A DNA stretch of 64,000 nt from Lepraria neglecta. Its lineage: Eukaryota; Ascomycota; Lecanoromycetes; Lecanorales; Stereocaulaceae. Made by a program: the position numbers and the translations under genes. Of the stretch, positions 33,460 through 44,440 are shown in pieces; position 1 is the first letter of the stretch; each line of letters opens with the position of its first letter. The stretch spans positions 3,720,001-3,784,000 of the forward strand of contig CM065652.1 of assembly GCA_033220425.1 (NCBI GenBank), in the 5' to 3' direction. Under the pieces are notes generated by a model. That model was given only the letters and a program-made list of their open reading frames with translations. It did no database searches and had not been told where the DNA came from.

Positions 33460-34284
33460 GAACGAAGCTTTGCGGATCTGACAATGCAATGCAACGCAAA
33501 ATATTGCATTGGCATTCGGATGTACGACAAAGCAGTATCAGATGATCAGATAATGCAAGGCATGACTCAGTGTAGGCGTTTGGATAACATGATGAGACTA
33601 GGCTTTGCACTGTTCATGCAAGACCTACTTGCAGCATGCATAGAAGATCTTAACTCCAGCCTACGGGCGTTATGAAAGCAAAATTTTATCAGATGATCAG
33701 ATAATGCGGGAGATGGGCTAATACAGGCATTTACCTTAGGCACGCCATGCAACAAATAAAAGCCTTGCTCATGCACGTCTCTTATGCAGGATTCATGCTG
33801 TCTCACACTACGATTGTCGTGGAAGCCAGGAACCCAATGTATGCAGGCTTCAGACGCCATCCAAGGATGTTACCAGGTCTATCCGCTTCTCCACATGCTT
33901 CCTATGCGCAAAGTCCACTCTTCATTGCGGACCTGAAGTAGTACAGAGTTCTGAAACCGGCTCTTCTCATTCCGAGGTACCCCAGATTTACCACACAATG
34001 ATTGTTTGTGGAGTGCATTGAGCCGCAACGCGCTTCTCCGTGATTCGCTCTTTCAAAGCCAAGGACTTGGCAATATCATGCAACTCTCTAAGCTGTCTGC
34101 GGAGCCTCTATTTGGTCTTTGTCATTTGCTGTGTTGGTCTTACCCCGACTGTCTTATCAGATCAATTTTCTCCTTGATTTCGACCTACCTGTTATTCTAC
34201 TCAATCATCCAACCGGAAATCCACCATAGACCTCACATTTCTCAAGCACACCTAATCTTTCTACACGTTCTTGCGTCAGAAACC
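33460..34284. other. Intergenic region
   Basis: A duplicated phrase, CAGATGATCAGATAATGC, occurs at 33539-33556 and again at 33689-33706, so a local duplication of about 150 bp period is present. No supported gene. Confidence 0.35.
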
Positions 34285-34620
34285 ATGCCAGGCCAAACCA
34301 CTCAGCCTCCGTCCTCTAATTCCAATACCATTAGTAAAATCTCCCATGTTTATTTTTGTCTATATTTATTAACATCCATTGCAGCCTCCAACAAGGACCA
34401 CAACTCAGCCTCAGCGCACTCATCCTCGTCCAAAGAAGGCACTGCGCAGTCGACTACAAAATCAGCGTGGGTGTCGCCATCGGGACCATGCTACCTTCCT
34501 GCTCACTTACGGCATGTATGATAATGGGAATAGGGGGCTGGCTATCTACTACATGGTTTTTACGGATACATCAGCGAGTAAGGCGGTAGTCAGCATCTTT
34601 GCGATCGCTTCTAATGTTTA
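34285..34620 (+). CDS. Possible small two-exon protein, frame unresolved
   Basis: ATG 34285 opens MPGQTTQPPSSNSNTI, followed by a good intron (GTAAAA..TTGCAG, branch TTATTAAC) at about 34334-34383. The phase-consistent second exon gives a short Ser-rich tail ending 34521. The two other frames of that exon encode a hydrophobic segment (ISVGVAIGTMLPSCSL) and a longer tail. The Pro/Thr/Asn-rich start resembles the small membrane proteins at 17.7 and 18.3 kb, so this may be another broken member. Low confidence. Confidence 0.25.
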
Positions 34621-34776
34621 GGACTGGGAAGGTTTGGGAAGATTAACGAATGCACTGCATTCAATATTTGGTGTTACAAAAAGCACTACAGTATCAACTT
34701 CAATGAAGCAATAATTAACAACATGAAATACTCGTGATGATCATCTGATTTGAAACGGAAAAAATCCCTAATATTC

Positions 34777-37700
34777 TCACACATTCCTTCCCGGTCTAAA
34801 ATACCCATGCTTCGCGACCTCCGACCTCAATCTCGCGGCCCCATCCGCCTTATGCTGCTTATAACTATTCGGCGTCGTATAAAGCCAATTCGTATGATAC
34901 TTCACGTCCAAAGGATCTCTGAATGCGAATATCGCTTCCCTCGAAGCTGTGATGTTACCTTTGCTGTCTGTGTTCTTGCTCATCCACTGCACCATCCATT
35001 AGTCAGTATTTTTCATTTTAACAATGTTTTCGGGGTAGAAGATATGGCACAGGAGCGGCAGTGGTTTTTCGATATGGCTCGAACGGAAAGTTCGAGTATG
35101 AATAATGAGAGGATAAGGGGAAAGGGTACATGCGTCCTTCCACTCAGCAGCCTTCCCCCCTACGAATCAACTGATGCATCCACCTCGGAATAATCCTCCC
35201 ATTCTCCGATGCATCGATATCAATATCAATTCCCTTCGCCGCAAACTTCGCACTATATGCTTGCAGGATCGTATGGTGCCATTCAGGATTATTCCAATTG
35301 AGACGATCTTTCATCAGCTTGGAGATTATTTTCGCGGTTATCTTGAGCAGTTCCCAGATGAGGCGGCCGATTTCTGAATCGTCGTCTGAGGATTTTTCGG
35401 ACTCTCTAGGTTTTTCTTTGGGCGGCTCTTCTTTTGGTATTTCTTTTAGTAGGGCTTTGGGTTTAGGCTTGAAGACTGTTTTGGGGGGTGCTTTTGGAGG
35501 AGCGATGGGGACGGGGATGGTGGGAGGTGGTTTTGGGGGGGCTTTGTCTTGAGGGGGCACTACTGGAGGGGGTGGGCTTGGAATGCCGACCTCTGGAGCG
35601 GGGTGGAGAGCGGGTGTGGTTACTCGATCGAGGTTATCCCATGGGTCTGTTGAGAACTCCCTTTTCAGTCTATCGTAAGCAGCGTGGGCTGCGAGACCAG
35701 CTGATATGAAGACACCGGTTCCTGCGGTCCAGATTCCATACGCGACTGGTGAGATGAGGAATGCAAATCCGCCGTCTGAGTCTTTGAAGGTTATGGGATT
35801 CGAGTTGGTAGAGATTCGGTCCGTCTGCTGCGACACCGCCGGAGTCAGGGTGTATCCAGCGGCCTAGCCATGGCGCATAGTAGCGAAGTCCGTAATAGTA
35901 GAAACCGCTTTCCTTGTCGTGCTCTTTTTCGGAATACCGATATCGCTTCCGTGGTGCTTCTGTTTTTGACTACGGGTAAAACTCCTCATACGTGACAATC
36001 TCGGCGTTTTCGCTCAGCTCTAGGACTGCCGAGCCTAGATGGCTGCCTAGTTGGTAACGAGTTAATATAGGGCGACCTTTTTCATTCCCTTAATGACGAT
36101 TTCGATTAGAGAAATCCTGTCACTCGAGTCGGAAATGCTGAGTGTGTGACTTTCGAGCTGTATTATTTGGCCATCCCCTTTGTACTTGCGATATATCTCG
36201 AAGTCGCCAAAGTAGAGGCGATCTTGTTTGCGAGTTGGCTCGCAACCTGCATCCGCATACCTCTGTGTCAGCTTTCTCGTCCGCTGTTCGCCGTCAGCGT
36301 AGGTGTTCCACGTAGTCTCCGGTATGTTCCTTGTCTGTTGAGTTGCGGTGGCCTGAAGCTGGTTCCTGAAATCCTATTTCATGACAGACAAGCCGGTCAT
36401 GCTTGTGATATTCCCTGTCAAACCCTCGTTACCTTCGTACTGAAAGGAGTCCTCCCTATCGCCTATCCGCGTTGAGGTTAAGCGGTTGTTGAACAGTTCG
36501 GCCTCCAGATTACTTGTCTCGCAGTAGCGATATCGCCGAGTCCAGCTCTTGTGAGAAGAAGCATAGCTACGATGTCGTAGTTCCACGATGTTGCAAATAG
36601 CATCGTAAGAGTAGCACTCTATGTACCTACTCATCACCTTCGAGTCATTCGGTTAGTCGATGCTGTTTTCGCAAGCATCTTGCTGCCCATATGGCTCAGC
36701 CGACTCATTTTGACCTAAGTGTTCTCTATCAGAGGCCTCAATCAGCAGACCTACAGCGTCGTAAGTAGAGGAGTTATGAGATTCCACCACCTGATTCCGG
36801 AAGAATATCTCCTGCTGTGCGCCATCATGTAGGTGCATGATGTTATGCATAGGTTCGTACGTGTATGTGAAGCCTTGGAGACGACAATGTTGCGTGTGGC
36901 CATCTGCTCGCGACGAATATTGAATCAAAGTCCTTGGCCATCTGCCGAGATGTATTCAGCAAATTGCCTTTGAAATTGTAGCGATCCGTGCGTTTGATGC
37001 CAGACTGATCCTGATGCGAGACGATGCGACTGGGCAAATTGAAAATGCTTGAGCCCCTTTCGGCTTCACCGTACGTGGGCCGCGATACAAGTTTTTGAGG
37101 GCCGGCATCTTGTCGCAAGAAGGTCTCGATGGCCCTCTCGCTTCTGTCGTAGAATGTTGAAGTCTCAAAACCCCGAATGTCCCACGAAATGATCGGTTTG
37201 TTTAGTACTGAGTATAAGGTCCATATTGAGCCGGCCTCCGTTGACGTCTTGCGCAAAGATATTTAGAGCATGTCGTATGTTGCAGCTTGCACCACCCTCC
37301 CTAATGCATCGTATCTCTTTCGGACATTGCCGACGATGTCGAAGTCATTCCTTGAGACGTAATACTCCTCAACCATCTTTTCAGAGCTTAGACGAGATCT
37401 GTTGTGCGACACAGTTACAATAGAACGGCCAAGAGAATCGAAATGGCTTGTCGTTGGCGTCGTGGCGAAAATAGAAGACTGCTGGGCAGCATTTTGCTGC
37501 TGGGTGCCTAAATGTCTATCGATACGTGAAGCATACCAACTCTGCTGATAGTCCTGCGAATCAAGTTGTTAGAAGTATCGCCCAACATCAATATCTCTCG
37601 CAGCATCAAGAAGAACCGTATCGCTACTATCCCATACCTGCTCACCCCAAGCCGAGTGCACGGTCTTCAACCACGTGTGGTCTGGATTGAGAATGGCAAC

Positions 37701-39960
37701 GACTCGACGCATTGGTTCGTAAAGTGACGGGGTGCTTACCCCCTCGATGATTGTCGGCTGATATTTATGCGTGGTTGTGAATAGCGCTTCGTTATTTTTT
37801 GACGGGATCGCCCTTGTTATTGAACATAGTCCATCCGCTGGCAATCCACCGAGGCTTAGCTGATCCCTTGCAGGGTTCAGCCTGCCCCTTCGTCTGTATT
37901 TCACCACCAAAGCCGTCTCTGTACAGAAAAGAATGCTGCAGTTTGCTCTGCTCACCTGCAGCTAGGTCTGCTACGTGGGTTTCCCATGTGATTGAGGCTG
38001 TGGCTGTAGGAAGCGGATTCTGTGAGAATTTTGTACGGTAATATGCCAAATCGTCGTACACGATACGGATCGAAGCTTCTCCAAACACCGGTGGTCCACC
38101 CTCTAGAGGGTTTTCAAGGTAGGCAGCCTTCTGTTTCTCAGTCATAAAAGGCTCAAATCCAATGAGCAAGTCGCCTCGTGTCTCCTCTGGCTTGCCCTTT
38201 GTTGCGGTCGCAGTCAGGATTCCGAGGTTTTCGTAAGAACATGCCGTTCGGTTAAGATTGGTATCCATGATAAGTGTAGGTTTCAGGACAAGATAGTCAT
38301 ACCCTGAGCTCTGTAAAGCTGCTGTTGGGCTCCTATCTTGGGTTCCCACCGTTGTAAGGTTGTTCATTGCGTCTCTTGATTCGAGTACAAGGTCATATTT
38401 GTCATAGCAGATGCTGATTTCAGTGTCAAACGATGGCGAGAATAGCGGATCGCGGAAGCGATAGGGCAGATAGAAGTGATTAGAGGCATATGAAGCCTCC
38501 TTGTCTGTCGAGTCATGCTTTCCTTGCGAAAAGAAAATTTGGCTAGATGGCTTCCAACAGCCTTTGTCTGAATCAAGCTGGACACACTCTCCCCTTTCAT
38601 GTAAGATAGACTTCATTGAAGCCGGCGGCAATTTCTTGCTCTTTACATAGACTTCCTCTAGGAGACCCGGCGTGAGAATTTGTGGGTAGGTTTCGAAAAG
38701 GAGCCCAAGTGATTCAAGTCTGCCAAAAGCGAGTGCCCAAGCTCACAATTACGCTCGTAATAACATTCTACTGACTCTTTTAGATGCGTCAGAAAGACGT
38801 CGTATCGATTCGGCCTGCGAGGCTGGAGGAAGTCTATGGTAAAGTTTGAATGCGTGACATGATATGGCTGACACTACAATCTAGTCCCGTCCATACTATA
38901 GATCTCCTCGCGCAAAACCAGCCCCTTAAGGCTCCGCTACGCTTCGCGAATCTCTTCTTGGGAAGGGTCGTAGGAGATTTATTGATTGCCAGATCAGACA
39001 GTTTGTGGCGTAGATGTCCACGGAAGAGTTTTTGTGACGGAAGAACGAGCCTGGAACATCGGGTTCTCGGTGAAATTGCGTCTCGTACTCATGGGTAATG
39101 GGAAATCCTTGTAGATAGGCACTAGTGTCGTACCATCTCTTAGCGAGCATAGGAGGACTCTGGAAGGCTGGGTCGTAACTTGTGGCGGACTTCTGGGCAT
39201 GAAGATTCTGCGCTACTTGATAGTCTTCGCAGTCCCATGTTTCAACCATGCCAAAGCCTCTGTATTCGCGTTCGAAAGGATCGAAGAACCCATCGTGGTA
39301 TCTACGTCTATTTGTGAAACCATTGCCACTGATCCGGTCAATCGTAGTGACACGGTGAACAACTTGCACGGGAAATGGCAACCACGTCAGCCATTGTCTA
39401 CCAGTTGCCTTGTCTTCCAGGTAGAACTGAGTGGAGCTTAATTATTCAATGTGAGATTCAGATCCGAGGTTGTTCTTCATCGAGGTAAGTAGATACAGCT
39501 TGCCATTGCTCATTAGGGCAACTTAGCGAATCTGCCTCCCACTGTCACCGGCCATCTTGCTCGACCATGCCAGGCTGCCTGTACCGTGTCCAGAGGTCTA
39601 TGAGCTGGACATTGATGGCACTTGAATACTTAGGAAAGGCATGCACTGGGTATGCCGGAGACCAACTATTACCCGCTTGGTTGAGAAATACGAGCGGCTG
39701 GCTTTTGTGCAAATAGGTCAAGTCCGTCGTTCCTGAGCCGTCCACATCTGCAAAGCGGATACGGTTTTGCTGAAACATGTCCATGAGGTCAAACCACGGG
39801 GCATTATCCATAGCCACCTTTGCGCCGAAATGACCGTAGCCAAGATTAGGCCAATAACACACCTCCCCGTTCCTGACCCGAAGAAGATCACTCAGATCAT
39901 CACCGCTCATGTCTGCAAGGTGAAGAGGCTTTACTCTTCACCCGACGCTTTTGCCTCTCA
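34777..39960 (-). pseudogene. Tc toxin TcB-TcC (SpvB/Rhs) relic
   Basis: Decayed gene for the B-C cocoon of a bacterial-type Tc (ABC) insecticidal toxin, read in many short minus-strand pieces. In order: 39955-39545 FG-GAP/TcB core (NGEVCYWPNLGYGHFGAKV; RIRFADVDGSGTTDL); 39381-38926 (PFPVQVVHRVTTIDRISGN; EREYRGFGMVETWD); ~38880-38720 (FTIDFLQPRRPNRYDVF); 38631-37792 (TcC N part, HFYLPYRFRDPLF); 37955-37569 (RRVVAILNPDHTW); 37256-36650 Rhs repeats; and the Rhs core end at about 35960-35850 (RYYAPWLGRWIHPDS). After that, 35836-35144 and 34995-34777 hold a hydrophobic and Pro-rich linker and a variable C-terminal payload. The payload contains WHHTILQAYSAKF and GIDIDIDASENG, resembling an AHH/HNH-type nuclease. 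The SpvB N-terminal domain is missing. Stops and frameshifts occur throughout; the payload frame is lost at a G6 run near 35150. Non-functional as assembled. Confidence 0.85.
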
Positions 39961-39989
39961 GCTCGGCTGCTGGAGTGCGATTGGCTGTC

Positions 39990-41468
39990 CGAGTTAGGCT
40001 TTATGGTTGATCATCCAGACCGCTTCGAGGGAACCTCATACTATACTCCTCAAGGGTCAACTGCATTCCAAAACCACAACGCGTGGTTTGATCCAAGCTG
40101 CTGCCAGTTTCAGATATCTACGGTCCACGCCCTTACCAAATAATCGACTTGCGCGCGAATCCTACACTCCAGCGACAAGCCGCACTGTTTGACTGGTGGA
40201 AAAGAATCTTTGACAATACCAGACTCAGAAAGCATGTCAAAGATGCTTGCGGCCCGTGAGGTGTAGTTGTTGTTCGAAGAGGTCGCCACTCAACAGCCCC
40301 CGAAGACGGAGCAACTTCTCAGACATCTTAGTGTCAATTTGAGCCTTGCTGAACCACTGATGATCTATTTTGGAAAACCACTTTACCATATCGTACCAGA
40401 TGATCTGCTGGATGAGCGTTGGGCTATTAGAGTATGGCACGCCAAACAATGGATCGAAAACATTCAACGAGACTTCTTTAGCAAGAACCTTGGATCAATC
40501 CAGCCAGCACTTTGGGCCTCCGATGATCCAGACGCCGTGTTGGGAACTACGAGTGGAAATTAAGGTCTCATCGACTTCGTGCAGCAAACATTACTGAATA
40601 GCGAAGGCGATCCACAAGAGTGGAAAACGTTGAAAAAATTCAACAACGGTCTGCGAGAGCGCGCCCGAAGAGCGTTGTTGGCATACAAGCCATCGCCACC
40701 TCTGATGGCGTCGACGACGACGGCCTCTTCGAACTCAATTTCCATGACGAGAGATACCTCCCCTTCGAATTCAGCGGCGCGGTCAGTAGATGGCGTATCG
40801 AGCTTCCCCCAGAAAACAACGAATTCGATCTCGATACTATCAGCGATGTGGTTCTTAAACTCAACTATACAGCTCGCGAAGGTGGGCAAGAATTGCGAAA
40901 GACGGCGAGTGAATGTGCTAGGAAATACCTCCCCGGAAACGGTATCAGGTATTTCGATATCAGACACGAGTTCCAGGATGCGTGGCGCATATTCACTTGC
41001 CCGCCGCTTGATAGCTATGGACATCGAGACATTGATCTCAGACTCAGCAGGAATTTGTTCCCCTTCCTAACAAGCTGCCAGACCGTTTGCATCAAACACG
41101 TTCACCTCTTCATCGAGAAAGATTGCTACGCTGGCAGCGACTGCACCGGCGATCACATTGGCTTGTCCTTCCACCCGCATCGGAGACCTAGGGATTGTAT
41201 TGGGGATGATAATGGCAAGAGGGAGTTCGTGAGCAGGGCTGCCGCTGATACTGAGATGGTGTATCATGGCTTTTTTGATTTGGTATCCCCGTTGCCGTTG
41301 AGAGGGTATGTTAGTGAGCCGGTGGGGAAATTGAGATTGGCGAGGGGGTTGGAGGGGGTTAGGAATGGGTATTTGCTTGTTGAGTATGTTGCCCAAGAGG
41401 TTGGTGGGGCAAGGGGGAAAGGAGGGAGTGGGCATTTGGCTATGAGTAGCCAAACTGGAAGGTGTTGA
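39990..41468 (+). pseudogene. Tc toxin TcA relic, internally deleted
   Basis: Remains of the pore-forming/translocation subunit A of a Tc toxin, divergent from the TcB-TcC relic. Upstream pieces (about 40012-40260) read YYTPQGSTAFQNHNAWFDPS and LQRQAALFDWWKRIFDN. 40261-40563 has LLRHLSVNLSLAEPLMIYFG and ERWAIRVWHAKQWIENIQ; 40579-40680 has LKKFNNGLRERARRALLAY. At about 40680 the sequence jumps directly to the C-terminal receptor/coiled-shell end: 40690-41468 has FHDERYLPFEFSGAVSRWRI and LDTISDVVLKLNYTAREGG, then a terminal beta domain. The N-terminal part and the long central region of a normal TcA (over 2000 residues in total) are absent. Stops (TGA at about 40258, TAA at 40561) and frame changes confirm decay. 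Confidence 0.8.
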
Positions 41469-42299
41469 GGGCGTGGGGTTAACGAATTATGATTGGATGA
41501 GAAAAGAGATGAATTGGGTGGTTTTGTGTTTTTATGCGGGAAAATGGGCATGGGCTTGTAGAGCGCTGCTTGCTTGAGTGTATGCTTTGAAACCACCAAT
41601 TTGTATGTGTAAGATAGTTTGGCTAGCTGATCTAGTCTGATTTCAATTCCTTAGCACCTTGTCAACAGAAGCGCGTTGATTCTTAGGCGAGTTAGGATCG
41701 AGGGTTAAATGTGATGTTATATCGACTGTCAAACTTTGCACCAGTACTCCAAGGTAACCACTTCCGGCGCTAGCTCAGTAACTCTTGGCAGCATCGTCAT
41801 CATCGTCGCAATCTCAACAAGCATACCTTTGCAAGACATCTGTCTTGAGATCTGGCCGTGTTGCTGCAGTGCGCAAAAACACTGTCCACGTTTTGCGAAA
41901 TACGTGCGAAGAAATTGCTTACGAGATGCGTCCTGGAGAACATTGGCAGGCCTCTCGCTCTTGGCGTGGCTTCATTGATGCCGAAGCCCGACTTTGAGGA
42001 TGGAATGCTCACCAAGACCTACAGCGTTAACGAACTATTCTCCACCCAAGCTGTCTTGGTCAATTACAAATCGATTGATAGGGTAATCCAAGGCTGGAGT
42101 TCTTGGAACAACCTCACGCTTACGGGTTTCGCTGGAAGCAGACAGCGAGGACGACAGAGGACTGACTGCATAAATATACAATCATCTTCCGCTAGTAACA
42201 GAGAATTAATCGACCACGCTGCAATCTGCTGCCTTTAACTGATATACTTGCTCAACCTCCTACGCCTTCCTTATCCCGCCGAAGCTTACGACAGCAACG
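41469..42299. other. Intergenic region
   Basis: No supported gene. Short plus frames at 41785-42238 show no recognisable motif. The last 60 bases are the leader of the DUF1857 gene. Confidence 0.3.
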
Positions 42300-42873
42300 A
42301 TGGTCATCCTCTACCAATCCCAAACCCTTCCCATCAACTCTCCTTCCGCGTCCCCCACCCTCAGCATCGACGAAGTGTGGGAAGTCATGCTCCTCAAATG
42401 CCGCAAACCAGAACTCTTTGTCGCGCCCATGTCCAGCTCTGCAGTCATTGAAGAGACGCCCACATTCATGAAGAGAAGCGTGACGTTCAAGGAGGGCATG
42501 GGACCACCGGGTGGAGAAGTGATAGAGGAGTTGCAAATACGGGCACCCTGGAAGGTAAAGCCCTTCCTTCCTTGGTCTCTGTATTGTGGTTCTGATAAAG
42601 ACTGACATGCGATCCCCGGCGCAGGTCGATTTCTATAACCTCAATAGCGGCGCATTCATTAACAATACCGTTTCCCAAGGCAAAGACGAGACGGACCTCT
42701 ACCTTACCTTCTACTTCGAGTGGCCGTACCCCGATATGCAAGAGGGGAGTAAAGAGGCGAAAGAAATGTCAGATAAGTTGTGGAGTATGGCAAAGAAGAC
42801 TGTTCAGCATACAATTGATTATGCAAGGGATATGGCGAAGGAGGCGAAGCTGGGAAAGGGGTTGGAGCATTGA
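42300..42873 (+). CDS. DUF1857 (SRPBCC/Bet v1-like fold) protein
   Basis: Small soluble protein of the START/Bet v1-like fold found in fungi, sometimes beside secondary-metabolite genes; reaction unknown. Exons 42300-42554 and 42625-42873 join in phase 0 across a 70-nt intron (GTAAAG..GCGCAG), 167 aa. Landmarks: NSPSASPTLSIDEVWEVMLL; LFVAPMSSSAVIEETPTFMK; RSVTFKEGMGPPGGEVIEEL; then VDFYNLNSGAFINNTVSQGK and DLYLTFYFEWPYPDMQEGS, with a C-terminal amphipathic helix (TIDYARDMAKEAKLGKGL). No catalytic residues are established for the family. No damage seen. Confidence 0.82.
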
Positions 42874-43630
42874 AATGGAGCTTTGCTGTGATGTGTGAAC
42901 GAACAGCAAAGAAGATCTCGTTAATGACATGGGGAACGGAATTGGTTGTAAGATTCAAGAGTGCCAGCTAGGCAATGTTTATTCGCATGCTGAAAAAATG
43001 CTGTGTTTTTCCAACCTACACTGGGCACAGTTTAAGCAAAGACCATGCCTTCAAGACATCGAGCTGTGTTGTCGCGCTTTTCGTATATGTTTCCACTGGA
43101 AATACATCAATTGAGCTATTGGTTTCGAGTCGTCATCTAACCCTCCCTGCGCAGCATCGCAATATCAAGAATACCCTCGTCCCAACGACTCGCATCCGGC
43201 GTTTTAGCAGCTGAAATATCCAACTGCCTATACTGGTGGTGTTTGAGCCTCAGACCGGATAGCCTGGACTAACGTTGCGATGCCGCAAAACCTTCGAGCA
43301 AGGCTGACAAAAATGAGACTAAACAAAATCAACATCTTTGACATATTTCTTGCCGACTAGACTCTTCTTGTACTTATGACTTCCTCGGATTGTGTCCTAC
43401 TCTCAATATTTCGGCGTTAATTTGATTGTCTTGTGCAAGTTCTTCACATCTGGATCTGCCTTGACGAGATCGCTCAAACAGGGCTGTGAAACCTGCGACG
43501 ACGGTCTTTATGCGGCGCTCCCGTCGAAGTAGATTCCTCTAGATTTAAAAATATAAGCCATCTCTTAATTCCTTTCTATATCTATAAGCCGTACCTAGGC
43601 CTCGCATCACGCATCTTCCATTCCCATCCA
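42874..43630. other. Intergenic, AT-rich
   Basis: No supported gene. The region before 43630 contains an open plus frame without ATG that leads into the cysteine-rich protein below. Confidence 0.3.
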
Positions 43631-44202
43631 CTCTTCCAACATCCCCACTATCCACAGCACAGTGCCCCTCCCCTTCTCCTCCTCCTCCTCCTCATCACCC
43701 TCCTCATAACCCCCACAACCAAAACCGTCGTTCCCCCCTCACTCGCCAACCTAACTTCATCCACAACCACAGCAACCAACAGCAAAGACAACTGCGCCGG
43801 CTCCAGCACACGCAGCCACGACCCCCTCTTCGTCGGTAGCTGCCATGCCGCTATATCGCGCTACAACGAGCGAACAACTTATTTTGGTTATACGAGCTGT
43901 ATGAATGTGTGGGCGGGGTATTATGGGTGCACTCGTATTTTTACTTTTGATGATGGGGGGAGTTGGGGGACTAGTGAGTCCTGTCTATCTTGCTGAATGA
44001 AGGTGCATGGAGAGGGGAAGTGGGAAGTAGAACGGTGCTTATGAGGGTAATATATGGTTTTACAGAGCTCTATGCGCCAAAATCTTCTAGGGTTGGATGT
44101 TTGAGCTGTGGGTCGAAGTATCTTCATGGGTGTCCGGTTACGGTGAATTATTGCAGTAATTGCACTGATTATCAGTACCCGGACAAGTTGGGTGGTTCTT
44201 GA
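43631..44202 (+). CDS. Small secreted cysteine-rich protein, possibly KP4-like fold; start not found
   Basis: Exon 1 ends at 43973 and exon 2 is 44066-44202, joined across a 92-nt intron (GTGAGT..TTACAG). The frame encodes a Leu-rich hydrophobic leader (LLLLLLLITLLITPTTKTVV) and then a mature part with nine cysteines. Motifs include DNCAGSSTRSHDPLFVGSCH, YTSCMNVWAGYYGCTRIF, VGCLSCGSKYLHGC and NYCSNC. Spacing such as GCxxCGS and the late NYCxNC resembles small fungal secreted proteins related to the KP4 killer-protein fold; this is tentative. No in-frame ATG precedes the leader over at least 100 bases. Either an upstream exon supplies it or the start codon is lost. If expressed, it is extracellular. 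Confidence 0.5.
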
Positions 44203-44440
44203 ATGGAGGCGGCTTCGGTAAGGTGGTGATGGTGAAGTGACTCCCTTCATGGACCAGGCGTCTGTCTCGTCTTGCGAATTACGTGTGGAAGTATCGGTAA
44301 TATCCTAGAAGTACAACACAATACATTTGGCTAGATCAGCTAACCAATCGAGTTCTGCTCAAGCACTTTAGGTAATCTACGACAGCCACGTAATGCACAT
44401 AAGTCAAAGCGCTGAAGGGGAGAAGGCAGTTGGCAATAGA

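Noticed and set aside
40237-40467. Minus-strand open frame with protein-like composition, possible start of the TcB-TcC gene
   Set aside because: The plus strand here matches TcA motif order (LSLAEPLMIYFG, ERWAIRVWHAKQW), so the minus frame is its shadow.
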